The notes beneath the pieces were generated by a model. It had not been told where the DNA came from and searched no databases. It saw only the letters and a program-made list of their open reading frames with translations. From Castor canadensis (Eukaryota; Chordata; Mammalia; Rodentia; Castoridae), in contig NC_133399.1 of the NCBI RefSeq assembly GCF_047511655.1, positions 7,381,333 through 7,445,332 on the forward strand: DNA of 64,000 nucleotides, in the 5' to 3' direction. The stretch's first letter is position 1, and each line of letters opens with the position of its first letter. Position numbers and translations under genes: made by a program. Below, one piece after another: positions 50,201 to 61,739 of this stretch.

Positions 50201-50400
50201 CCAACAATATATCAGAAAGATCATTTACCATGACCAAGTAGGCTTCATCCCAGAGAGGCAGGGGTGGTTCAACATACGAAAATCAATAGATGTAATGCAG
50301 CACATTAATACAAGCAAAGACAAAAAGCACTTGATCATCTCAATGATCTGGGTCGAATCAAAGGCACAAAAAGCCTTTGATAAGATTTGGGGCTTACTTT
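47262..50400 (-). mobile_element. LINE-1 insertion with twin-priming 5' inversion and target-site duplication
   Basis: The element occupies 47269-50390. The 3' portion (47269 to about 49694) is on the minus strand: poly-T, C-rich 3' UTR, ORF2 C-terminus and reverse transcriptase up to LGVEGRYLNIIKAIYYKP, including PLFADDMILYLKDPK. The 5' portion (about 49700-50390) is inverted onto the plus strand and covers the preceding ORF2 stretch through QKAFDKI. About ten codons are missing between the two. The flanking repeat GGCTTAC plus 3-4 T is at 47262 and 50391, and the interrupted flank is continuous in the paralogue near 61905-61925. Confidence 0.85.
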
Positions 50401-50559
50401 TGTACATAAAATTTCCTTTTAATAAAATTGTATTGGTACACACACTGGCGTGCTTATTCACTATGTGAATGTAGTTGAGTTCTTGCCATACTGGCAGATT
50501 TTCATGTATGTGAAGTTCCTGAAACCATTTCCCCATGTATGCTGAGAGGTGATTGTCCC

Positions 50560-51040
50560 TTGACCTCAGTGTCTTCTCTAAGAAGACCATTCAGTTGCTG
50601 AGTAGAGATGTAGTAGTTCTCCAAGGCTTCAGGTGAATTAAGGATTTTAAGAATGTTTTGACAATAGGATATTGTGGGATTGATACCATGCATCATTGGG
50701 CCTCTGGAGACACTTCTGCTGCACTGTTTTGAAATCCTACCTGAGCCACATGAGAAATCCATCTAGTCAGCTGGAAGAGATGACATGTGAAGGAGAAGCC
50801 AGGGCCCTGGCCAAGACTACCCCAGATCTGTCTATAGTCAATTGAGTCCCTAACATGTAAAAAATCCCAACCAACATTGGCAGAACTTCTCCAGCTGGCC
50901 CACAGCAGTTGATGACAGATTTGTAAGGGACCAACTCAATTCAGAAAAATCCCCCATGTACTATTTCATTGATTATAAATGCATCACATTAAGTGACATG
51001 CTTTTTGGAGGTTTGTTGGGTACTAATAGATAAATGCACA
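50560..51040 (+). mobile_element. Old MLT1-like MaLR LTR fossil
   Basis: The downstream part follows the MLT1 consensus as I remember it ('catgtgaaggagaagccaggg', 'catcacattaagtgacatgc...ggtttgttgggtactaatagata'). It is broken, and no internal region is visible. It marks the boundary between units G and H. Confidence 0.5.
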
Positions 51041-51339
51041 CATTAACAATTAGAAATAAAACTGAGAGCAATAATAACAATTTGGTACTTTGCATTTTCC
51101 CATTTTCTCTGATAATGAGGGAATCACTCATATTTACTTTTTTATACAAATGTATGTGATACAACTCTACTTAGAATAAATGCATGAAGATTGTTTTCCA
51201 TACAAAAGAGTATGGATTTTTATTCGGGATACATTAGGACCACAAATTGTAAGACTTAGCTCTAGTTAATGCAGCCCTGTAAATTATGCTTTGATCATGA
51301 GGATCAACATTAGCCCTGAGCATAAAGTAGATCTATATT

Positions 51340-53850
51340 GGACAAAGTTTTCATTTTTATTAACATATGTTCATTGTACATGGGGATTCATTGTGACATT
51401 TCTGGATAGCCTGTCATTGTATATTGGTTAGATTACCCCTAAAATCTCCCACACTCAAACCCTCTCTGCCCCACTTAAAACAATTGCAACAGGTTTTGTC
51501 ATTCTATTTCATATAGGTATACAAAGCCCATGAACCATATTTCTTCACCTTCCTCTCCTCCATTTATTCTCACCTCTCCCAACTGCCCTCCATATGGTAC
51601 CTATTTTATAGTCCTTTCATTTTTTATAACAATGTCAGTGTTCAAAGAGGTTTCTTTTTTTAGGTAATATAATCCTCTATTTATTTAACTTTATTTTTTT
51701 TCATTTATTCATATGTGCATACAATATTTGAGTCATTTCTCCCCACTATTCCCCACACCCTCCCTCTTCCTCCAAACTCCAACCCCCTCCCTCTCTCCCC
51801 ATACCCCCTCACTTCCAGGCAGAAACTGTTCTGCCCCTATCTCTAATTTTGTTGAAGAGAGAGAATAAACAATAATAAGAAGGGCAAAGCATTTTTGCTA
51901 GTTGATATAAGGATAGTTATACAGGAAGATTCCTAGCATTGCCTCCATGTACAAATGTGTTGCATTCTAAGTTGATTCTTCTTGAACTGACCTTTTCTCT
52001 GTTCCTAATCCCCTTCTCCTATTGGCTTCTGTAGCTTTAAGTTTCCTGCATTTGTTCTTTGCATTGAGGACATCAAATATTATCATGCTTTTTGGGTTTC
52101 TTATCTATCCTCATACCTCCGTTGTGTTCTCTCATCTTATCATGTAACCAAAGTCCAATCACATTGCTGTATTTGCCCTAGATCTAAAGTCCACATATGG
52201 GAGAGAACATATGATTATTGGTCTTCTGAGCCTGGCTAACCTTGCTTAGAATGATGCTCCCCAGTGCCATCCATTTACTTGCAAATGATAAGATCTCATT
52301 CTTCTTCATGGCTGAGTAGAATTCCATTGTGTATAATACCACATTTTCTTAATCCATTCGTCAGTGGTGGGGCATCTTGGCTGTTTCCATAACTTGGCTA
52401 TTGTGAATAGTGCTGCAATAAACATGGGTGTGCAAGTGTCTCTGGAGTAACCTGTGTCACATTCCTTTAGGTATATCCCCAGGAATGGGATTGCTGGATC
52501 ATATGGCAGATTTATGTTCAAATTTTTAAGAAGCCTCCAAAGTATTTTCCAGAGTGGTTGTATTAGTTTGCATTCCCACCAGCTGTGTACGAGGGTTCCT
52601 TTTTCCCCACATCCTTGCCAACTCCTGTTAGTGGTGTTTCTAATGATGGCTATTCTAATAGGGGTGAGGTAGAATCTTAGTGTGGTTTTGATTTGCATTT
52701 TCTTTATGGCTAGAGATGGTGAGCATTTTTTCATGTGTTTTTTAACCATTTGAATTTCTTCTTTTGAGAAATTTGTTTAGTTCATTTGCCCATTTCTTTA
52801 TTGGTTCATTAATTTTGGGAGAGTTTAGTTTTTTGAGTTCCTTATATATTCTGGTTATCAGTCCTTTGATGTGTAGTTGGCAAATATTTTCTCTCACTCT
52901 GTGTGTGGTCTCTTCAGTTTAGAGACCATTTCTTTTGTTGTGCAGAAGACTTTAGGTTTTATGAAGTCCCTATTGTCTATACTTTCTCTTAGTTGCAGAG
53001 CTGCTGAAGTTCTATTGAGGAAGTCCTTGCCTATACCTATGGCTTCCAAGGGGTTTCCTACTCTTTCCCCTACCAACTTTAGAGTTTGGGGTCTGATATT
53101 AAGGTCCTTGATCCATTTTGAGTTGATACTAGTACAGGGTGATAAACATAGATCTAGTATCAGTTTTTTGCAGATAGCTAACCAGTTTTCCCAGCAGTTT
53201 TTGTTGAAGAGGCTGTCTTTTCTCCATCATATATTTTTAGCAACTGTGTCAAAAATAAGACGGGTATAGCTGTGTGGATTCATATCCGGGTCCTCTATTC
53301 TGTTCCACTGGTCTTCGTGTCTGTTTTGTGCATTTTTTATTTCTATTGCTTGTAATATAGTTTGAAGTCAGGTATTGTGTTACCTCCAGCATTGCTCTTT
53401 TTGCTGAGTGATGCCTTGGCTATTCGTGGTCTCTTGTATTTCCAAATGAACTTTAGGGTAGATTTTTCAGTCTCTTTGATGAATGTCTTTGGGATTTTGA
53501 TGGGAATTGCATTAAACATGTAGATTGCTTTTGGTAGAATAGTGATTTTTACTATGTTGATTCTACCAATCCATGAGCATGGGAGATCTCTCCACTTTCT
53601 GTAGTCTTCCATCAAAGAGGTCTCTTTATGTATCTCATCTATGAATACACTGTACTTTGGTCAGTTTAACCACCTCCATTACTCTCCCTTACTGTTTTCT
53701 TCCCACCCCTATTAGTTAACAGCTTTCAGTACATATCATTATGTCATCTTCCTGTATATATGCAATGCCTTTCAGTATTGCTGACTATTATTCTCTTTAA
53801 CAGATGATTTTTGATGCTGTTCACTTTTTACACTTTTGGTGGTTATGACA
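51340..53850 (-). mobile_element. Older LINE-1 3' end split by a younger LINE-1
   Basis: The outer pieces 51340-51650 and 53628-53850 read as one older LINE-1 3' end in reverse ('gttcattgtacatggggattc', then 'actttggtcagtttaaccacc...tacatatcattatgtcatcttcc'). Unit G lacks it at the corresponding place (about 39775), so it entered H after the G/H duplication. Confidence 0.6.
51642..53627 (-). mobile_element. Young 5'-truncated LINE-1 nested in older LINE-1
   Basis: Minus-strand 3' UTR (C-rich) with ORF2 C-terminal coding ([82 protein letters not shown]) and, farther 5', [35 protein letters not shown]. Target-site duplication TCAAAGAGGT-TCTTT lies at 51642-51657 and 53612-53627 with one mismatch. 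Few frame breaks suggest modest age. Confidence 0.8.
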
Positions 53851-54940
53851 GAATTTAAAAATATAGGCAATTTTATTTAAAACAACTGAACAATTAATAT
53901 TTAGTGGTAGCACTTGAAGTTTTCAAGAAAGACCACATAGATAATCCAATAACAAAATAAAAAACATTCCATAATCCCTAGTGAATATATCCCTTTGCCT
54001 ATGAACAACAGCCTTCCACATTTCAATGATTGTAATTGAAGTGTGGAAAAGAAATGTAGAATGAAGACATTTACCTCAACCTATTTCAGGTCCTCCTTGA
54101 TTATGAGGACCAATTAACTGATCTATTACTTCAAATTTCTCCTTCTATATAGAATTCCCTTAAAATGATGTACCTGGTAATCAGATTTTGCTTGAGAACA
54201 GTAGATAGTATGGATACCCTGCTGAATAAGAAATCAGCACACAGATAATGAGAATAGCCAGTGTTCAGTTATGGCACATAAATGTTTATAAAAACCTACT
54301 TCATTGGGAATCGCAGTTAATGAAGTGACGCATGCAGGAAAAATGGTCACAAGAGTCAAACTCTGTCTCAGAATTTATTTAGTACAATATTATATAATTT
54401 GTCCTAATTGTCCAATGTAGGTTTTTTCAATAGTTTGAGAAGAACAGATGCATATGCTTCGTAGGAAGAATAAAATCTAAGAGCTAGAGACCCTGGCTAG
54501 CAAGAGTGAGGCTGAGTTGAAACCTTAGAACTACAAAAAAGGAATAAAATCCCTTGTGCATTTTTGTCCCCATAGGTAGAGTACATAAAATGATTATGTT
54601 TTATATTGACAACAGAAACATAAACTTCTCTGATATATACTATTTGAGAAACTATTGCTAAGAATTCACATTATTTCAATTAATAGTTTTCATATTTCTA
54701 ATCCAACTTGTAAAATCATTAACATGCAAGAGAGAGCCAAATACTTAATGAAAGTTATCCATCTTCGTTTCCCCACAGTTTTATAGAGAAGGTGTACTCA
54801 ACAAAGCAGAATCATCCAAAAATAAATTGTGGAAATTTCTACTTCCATAATCTGATCAAATGTGACACTAGGAGTCTTGGATATTTTGATTTGCAGCACT
54901 GTATGAATCCCAGGACAAGGCATTTTTTATAGTCTTGATC
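53851..54940 (-). other. 3' flank of OR pseudogene, unit H
   Basis: No gene. Collinear with about 39800-40690 of unit G. An ID-like SINE scrap lies at about 54470-54540. Confidence 0.55.
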
Positions 54941-55845
54941 TCACAGAAGGTTTTTCAGATCCCTCTTGATGTCCTTAGTCCTCAGACTAGATAAAGTCAT
55001 TAAGCATGGAGGTGACCAGAGTGTACATCGAGGCCATTGAGCTTGAGTGTGAATCTTGAGTCACAGCAGAGTTAAGGTACATTCTTAAAAGTGTAGAACA
55101 AAATAGAGACTACTGAGAGAACAGAAGCACAGGTCAAAAATGCTCTATCCTTGAGATGAAGAGATTTCATGGAGGAGGAAACACTTTTACAGTAAGAATA
55201 AAGAATGCCAGTGAGAGGACCAACACCCAGCAAGCCAACTGCCAAATTCATCATAACATTATTTTTAAAAGTATCAGAAGAGACAAGGTAAAGCAACTGA
55301 TTAGTTTCACAGAAGTAGTGAGGCATTTTAACTTCTTTACAGAAGGACATCCTCAACACCATGAAGCTCTGTAACAAGGAATCCAGGGCACTTATGATCC
55401 AGGATGCCAACACCAGCAACACACAGGACTGGGGCTTCAAGATGATTCTATAGTGCAGGTAGTGATAGATGGCCACAAAGCAGTCATAGGCTACCACAGC
55501 CAGAAGGAACTTGTCCAGTACAAAAAATAACACAAAAAAGAAATTTGGTTAATGCAGCCTTCACAAGTTATGGCCTTTCTGTGTGTCTGGATATTCACAG
55601 GTGTCTTTGGGAACTGGTGGTGGAAGTGAAGCAGATCTCCACAAAGGACAGGTTGGACAGAAAAAAGTACATGGGTGTGTGCAGGTAGAAGTCTGAAATT
55701 GTAGCCAGGATGATGAGCATGCTTCCAAACACAGTGACCAGGACACTGACAGGAAAAGTCCATACATGAGGAGCTGCAGTTCTGGGTCTTCTGAAAAGCC
55801 ATGAACAAGAAGTTCTGAAATTCAGGTATAGTTTTGTGATTCTAT
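54941..55845 (-). pseudogene. Olfactory receptor pseudogene, subgroup 2 (unit H)
   Basis: This is the paralogue of the intact gene at 40703-41683, about 14 kb away. The family Met codon is ATA (55843-55845), and a stop follows within the first ten codons. TM1-TM2 remains are split between frames. A long open piece (55533-55072) carries FFVLDKFLLAVVAYDCFVAIYHYLHYRIILKPQSCVLLVLASWIISALDSLLQSFMVLRMSFC through KEVKMPHYFCETNQLLYLVSSDTFKNNVMM, and ends in a stop just after TM6. TM7 is damaged (a LMTLSSLRTKDIKRDLKNLL-like remnant) and terminates at 54941-54943. The DRY-motif Arg is Cys (55480-55482). There are many disruptions, so this is clearly a dead copy. Confidence 0.9.
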
Positions 55846-56149
55846 TGCTGCACTGAATATCTGAAAGAGAAAAGTACCCTTATTATTTTTGTTTTTAGAT
55901 GTTTACTCAGATCTTCTCCACCCCATTCCATATCTGTTTAAGCATTCTTGTCCACATCTATACTGTTTCCTAAATGTGGAATGTAAATTGAGTTTTAACC
56001 ATGTTTCTAGCATTGTCTAAGCAATGACTTTAGTGTGATGAGAAATCAAAGTCCCTACAACCCACTAATGGAAAGAATACAATAAATAAGGGAATTATCA
56101 AATAATACAACCTAGAAGAGGATTTGGGCTTTGTTCAACTTAAAGACAA

Positions 56150-56250
56150 GGTACCATTGTGGATCCAACAGTAGAGCACCTGCTTTGAGTGCCTGCTGTG
56201 CCAATGTGAAGCCCTGAGTTCAAATCCCAAGCCTGCTAAAAACAAAAAAA
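56150..56250 (+). mobile_element. ID-like SINE
   Basis: GGATCCAACAGTAGAGCACC (A box) and GAGTTCAAATCCC (B box), then an A-rich tail; a short duplication of the middle ('gagtgcctgctgtgcc') is visible. Confidence 0.7.
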
Positions 56251-59159
56251 ATCAATTTAAAGGCAAAATACATGTATGAGGAGATAGATTTGAACATTAT
56301 ACTATATATACATTTGTTAAAACATTACATTGCTTCCCATAATTTTCTACAGTTTTTTAATGTATGTTTAATAACCAGAAAATTATCTAAATATTAGATG
56401 GTACTAATTGCTATGAAGAAAAAGTGTGTAGGTCAAAATCAGAGGATGGATGTGCTTTTTAGAGAGGACAAGAAAACAAGATGGTATATGAAGAGGGACT
56501 TCAAAGAGGACAGGTTTGAAAACACAAGGTTATTTGAAGTTTGATTCTGGAAGGGAAAAGTGGCAAGACAGAGGCCTGAGGATGGCTCCTTTTCCACATC
56601 AAAGTTCAGAACAAAGCCATGGTGGTGATCAGAATGAGAGGAAGCAGGTGATGGAGAATGTGGAGGAAAGAGGTGATCTCCCTGCCACTGCTGAAACTGA
56701 AACATTTTCAAGAACCAAGTCCTTCATTCCCATGAGATCCTTGTACTGTTTTCCTCAGGATATTTGAGTATAAATGGTACATGAATAACAGCACATATCC
56801 ATCGTGTAAAATCTAGCCCTGGTCATAGCATCACCACAATCAATGTGACAGACATATTCATCACCTCCCAGAGTATCATCATGTCCTATTTATTTCTTGT
56901 GTTTTGTTGTTATTGATTATTCTGTAGTTACAGTTAGCATAAGAACTGTCCTCCTAGTAAATTTTGTATTTCACACTGTCATATTGCTAGTGCTAGACAT
57001 GCTGATGTATAGCATGTGGAGAGAAATACATTCTTGCATGCAGCAATACCTTTTTATGCAATAGCAAACAATTCTGACATGTATCCTCTCCATTGCCATG
57101 ACTCCACCATTCTCTTCTATGCATCTTGAATCTGACTGCCTTTGATAACTCATGTACTTGCAATCCTGTAATAGTTTGATTTCAAACATTTGAGCATCAG
57201 AGTGAACCTTTCCTTGTTTCCTCTTTGTTTAATCTTCAGGCATCTGGATTATAATAGTCACAATTTGTTCCGAAAAGTACTCTGCAAAAAAAGAAATGCT
57301 ACAGATCAAAGTCATTGATGAATAGAGAGGCAAAATCCCTCAATAGAACATTGGCAAAATGAAATCAACAGTGTGTTAAATAAATGATTCTTAGTTTGGA
57401 ATATATTAACTCCGGATCTCTGGCTACTAGTGCTGCCCATTACATGGTTATCTCTCTTAAATCTGCAGATTTACATAGATTTACAATCTATTCTCTTTCT
57501 GCACAGGCTTCAACCTTGTGGTGTTTATACAATGTATGGATCAAATTTATCGTTTTCTCTTCTAGCAATTATACAATAATATCCACTTTACAAACTATTT
57601 TACCTGCCTTGTTCACTGTTGTGTTTTATCAAATGAGAAAAATTTTAGAAAAGTTAAAAACTAAGAACATAATTGTGAAGAATGACAAGATAAGTAAATG
57701 GGTTACAAACAACTGTATTAAATGTTGAATAAAAATGTAAAATTAATCATTGGTATAAATTTCTAAAATAACAGTAAATTAATTCTCCCAAAATAAGTCC
57801 CTTGTTAAATGGTTAATTGAGAAAGACCTGCAAATAAAATAATAAAAGATATTAAACAACAATGGAAGAAACACTGTGGAAAATTATTTTATTGTATATA
57901 AATATAAATGGACTCAGTTGTGATTTTTGACATTGGAGGCAATACAATGATAATGAAATTAAAGATCCACCATTATTAGTATATTCTGATAGTACCTTTG
58001 TGAGTTCTTACCACACAGGTGAGCAGGTGCATCATTTTCCTGGTTCTTCACAGTGACCTTGTGATGCCGATTATTTGAATATACTGTTTAGAAACAGGAT
58101 CCTTATAAATATAGTGATGTTTCTCTATATAAAATATGCATATGAAAAAGCTATAGTAGATGTTCATTTAAAGGCAAAAGAACATGTTTCACAGGATGGA
58201 AGAAGATGATGGCCACTTACACAAACAGAACCAATCACAAAAGTCAAAAAGACACTAACAAGGAAAAACTTTTATAAAATACGGTACCAAAAGACATAAG
58301 AACAACCTGACTATTAATGATCACCAAGAAGAACATTTTAATCTGTAAAAGCATGTGAGATATTGAGTGATTTGACCACACAAATTATAAATTCCATATA
58401 CTCACCAAATATATCTCTAAATATATAAAGGAATTGAATTGAAAACCTAGTGAAAAAATACCTTCCATTTGTCCTTAGAAAAATTAAAATCAAATGATAA
58501 CCATACTCGATCCCCATAAAAGCAAAAAACAGGCAAGAAGAATTTGGAATTGCAAAAAGAAACAAAAAAATTCAAAATTGTTCCTCCTCAATAGTAACAA
58601 CTGAATTACAGCATAAAGCTCTTTATTTTTACCTCTTTATCCATGATATGGAACTTATTTATGTCTGTGAATCCCCAACGTGAAAGAAGACATTATGAAA
58701 TATGTCCTGCTAATTGTAAACAGGTCATGTTTGTGAGCAATGTTTTCTGTTCTTTGTAAGAAACACAGAAACAATCCCAAATAAAACCTCATGTGAAAAT
58801 TAAAGAACAATGCCTTCACTTCACTATACACACCTCCAAATCTGAGACACAATTTTCCTCCTCCCTAATTGCAGGTGTCGTTTTATGGAAAAGGTTTTTT
58901 CCACCTTCCTAATTTAGTTTCACCATTTCCACTCCCATTCTCCCCATATAATTATCAACAATGATCTTTGCATTGCAGAGAATATGAACACATTTTTTAA
59001 AATATTAAAGAAATTGACAGGTAATTAGACAAGTAAACAAATACACACAGTGATCTCTCAGCTCTAAGCCACGCTGGCTTGATCCTAAGATGACGTAGGT
59101 AAATTTTGTAAGCTTCCATGCTGGCTCAACCTTTCCCACAGTACCTACCAGGTTCCCAG

Positions 59160-59430
59160 ACTCACCTCTATGGGGGACCTGAGTAGAAGATCTCTGTGTG
59201 GAAGTCTGTATTCCTCTCCAGATGGTTATGTTGGAGACTGCAGCTCTTCTCCAGACAAGACAGGAGGGAAAGAGGCTTTGGCTAGCCAGGCTTTGAACTA
59301 CAAAAGGTATAAACCCATCCTGTCCAACTCAAGATTTTGCCCTTTGAGCAATATCATGAAGAGATATATTTATACTCCCTGCCAACTCCTTAGGTATTTT
59401 TCTCTTGTTATCTAACACTCATGCAAACCT
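59160..59430 (-). promoter_or_regulatory. Paralogous promoter-like island (unit H)
   Basis: This is the counterpart of 45290-45485. It retains a minus-strand TATA-like element TATAAATATA (59365-59374), about 3.5 kb upstream of the dead OR at 54941-55845. Surrounding sequence from about 59045 is collinear with about 45105 onward. Confidence 0.25.
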
Positions 59431-60099
59431 GATTTCTCCAGAGATGTTGGTCAGAACAGAAAGAAAAATTTTCAAACTTGTTCTGTGTTCTCAAGAGACA
59501 AGGTTAGAAATGAGGTAAATCCAGTATTCATTATTTCATCTCTATGAACTCTCCTGCCTTTCTTATGTCTAACTTCCTCAGCACCGTTGCCTAATCCTTG
59601 TTTTTCTTTTGTGCCAAGTCAAGATACCTATCTATCCTAGATTTCTTACAAGGCCTGACTTATAGAATGGACATGTTTCCTGACAGCTTAAAATAACTAC
59701 TATTGCTTCTTCATCAAAGGAAATAACTCTTACCCTTCATAAGACCTCAGTACTTTAGGAATTCCCTTGGGGTTTTGGTGCTTTTTATAAAGCTGTAGAA
59801 GTTTTATTCTTGTAACACAAGTTAAGAATTGTCATTTATGCTTTCATTTATTAAATAATTGAAAATTATGAGAAACTTATTTGGACAATTTTAATGCACT
59901 GTGGACTGAAGTTAGAATCTGAGAAGGATTGTCTTGGATAATTTTAACACATGCTCACTATGTGATAACAACACTATCAGGCACTCATTTTTCATTTGAA
60001 AAACTGAATCTCAGAGAGGCTCAACCAGCTTTCCACAGCTATGAACTGAATAAGGGTGAGCTATGTTTGGAAATCCAGCAGGATATCTCCAGTTGTCAC

Positions 60100-60370
60100 A
60101 CTCTAGGTCAGTGGCCCTCCACTCGTGTTCTGGCACCCAGGAGACATGTTAATGTCTCCTGATAACTCTGGATCCTGGGCTGGTGGTGCTGTCCCTAAAG
60201 GATTGAAGCAAGGGATGCTCTTCAACCTTTTAAGATGCATAGCATGTTTCACCACCTACCATAAATGTCACCATTGGGAAGGATGACAAGGACTACTGAA
60301 GAGCAGAAGCTCTTCTACTTCAGTGTGAATGTGGTTCCCTTTGACATTGTTCACATACAGGTTAGGATCA
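60100..60370. mobile_element. Old hAT-type DNA transposon, MER20-like (unit H)
   Basis: Paralogue of 46130-46440 ('aggtcagtggccctcca', 'ctcttcaaccttttaagatgcatagcatg'). Confidence 0.4.
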
Positions 60371-60699
60371 AGTACATGTAGGAAGACTTAAGTGCTTTTA
60401 ACTTATAACTTGGTCACAGTTGATAATTGAGACTCCTAACACCAGTTTTTGTACCACTCCTTTTTTTCTTTGACAGATAAATTTGTATTTTTGCTTTGTA
60501 ATCTAATGTGTTGATGTTGAAGCATTTTTCAGAATAACTACTTTATCTCACTAACATGTGCATTAGTGTGATGTTAGCATTTTACTGGTAAGAATGTTTA
60601 ACTTCAACTCTTAGTGTTTGTTAAGAATAAAATATGTAGGATGCTGTAGTCATATTTAAAACATCTGATTCTTTACAGACTGTCATTTTGTATCCTTTG

Positions 60700-61416
60700 A
60701 CCAGAATTCCAATATTCCAATATTCCAAGTTATGGAAACAGCCAAGATGCCCCACTACTGATGAATGGAATAAGAAAATGTGGTATTTATACACAATGGA
60801 ATTTTATGCAGCCATAAAGAAGAACGAAATGTTATCATTCCTGGTAAATGGATGGAATTGGAGAACATCATTCTGAGTGAGGTTAGCCTGGCCCAATAGA
60901 CCAAAAATCATATATTCTCCCTCATATGTGGACATTAGATAAAGGGCAAACACAGCAAGGGGATTGGACTTTGATCACATGATAAAGCGAGAGCACACAA
61001 GGGAGGTAAGACACCTTAAAAACTAGATAGCATTTATTGCCCTCAATGCAGAGAAACTAAAGCAGATACTTTAAAGCAACTGAGGCCAATAGGAGAAGGG
61101 GACCAGGAACTAGAGAAAAGGTTAGTTTGAGAAGAATTAACTTAGAAGGTAACACACATGCACAGGAAATCAATGTGAGTCAACTCCCTGTATAGCTATC
61201 CTTATCTCAACTAGCAAAAACCCTTGGTCCTTCCTCCTATTATTTCTTACAGTCTCTCTTCAACAAAATTAGAGATAAGGGCAAAATAGTATCTGCCAGG
61301 TAGCGAGGGGGTTGGGGGGAGACGGAGGGGACAGGGGGTAAGGGAGGGGGTAGGGGAAGAGGGGAGAAATGACCCAAACATTGTATGCACATATGAATAA
61401 AATAAAAATTAAAAAA
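60700..61416 (+). mobile_element. 5'-truncated young LINE-1 3' end, plus strand
   Basis: ORF2 C-terminus [45 protein letters not shown], then 3' UTR, a G-rich tract (61304-61365) and the tail 'gcacatatgaataaaataaaaatt'. It is a plus-strand match to the minus-strand copies at 51700 and 62367. Confidence 0.85.
61304..61365 (+). other. G-run tract in LINE-1 3' UTR
   Basis: At least four runs of four or more G within 62 nt, the standard pattern for a potential G-quadruplex. Complementary C-rich versions lie in the minus-strand copies near 33116-33170, 51745-51815 and 62425-62480. Confidence 0.6.
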
Positions 61417-61700
61417 TAAGAAAAACCACCAGGAAATTTACGTGGCAAGTCACAAAATGGTAATGATATCAGCAGGATATTTAAATGTCAAAGGATTAAT
61501 ATCCAGAATATATGAAGAATGCTCATGAATCAATAAGAAAAAGAAAAAAAAATCTCTGTTCTTGTAAATGTTTACATAGTTGTCACCAGATTCATGGATG
61601 AATCATGTCCCATTGAGCAGATACACCATGCTATCCATCCATCCACTGAAGATTATGTAGGTAGTTTGCATATGTTGACTATTTTCAATTGTGCTGCAAT

Positions 61701-61733
61701 TAAATCAATCAATCAATCAATAAATCAATAAAG
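61701..61733. repeat. (AATC)n short tandem repeat
   Basis: About eight imperfect four-base units. Confidence 0.85.
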
Positions 61734-61739
61734 TTTAGG

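Larger units (their letters stand above)
55846..60690 (-). other. Upstream flank of OR pseudogene, unit H
   Basis: No gene. Collinear with 42040-46640 of unit G but lacking the B1-dID SINE at 41829. It has its own ID-like SINE at 56150-56250. Confidence 0.65.

Noticed and set aside
52306-52749. 147-codon minus-strand ORF
   Set aside because: It is the LINE-1 ORF2 C-terminus (KLWKQPRCPTTDEWIKKMW), not a host gene.
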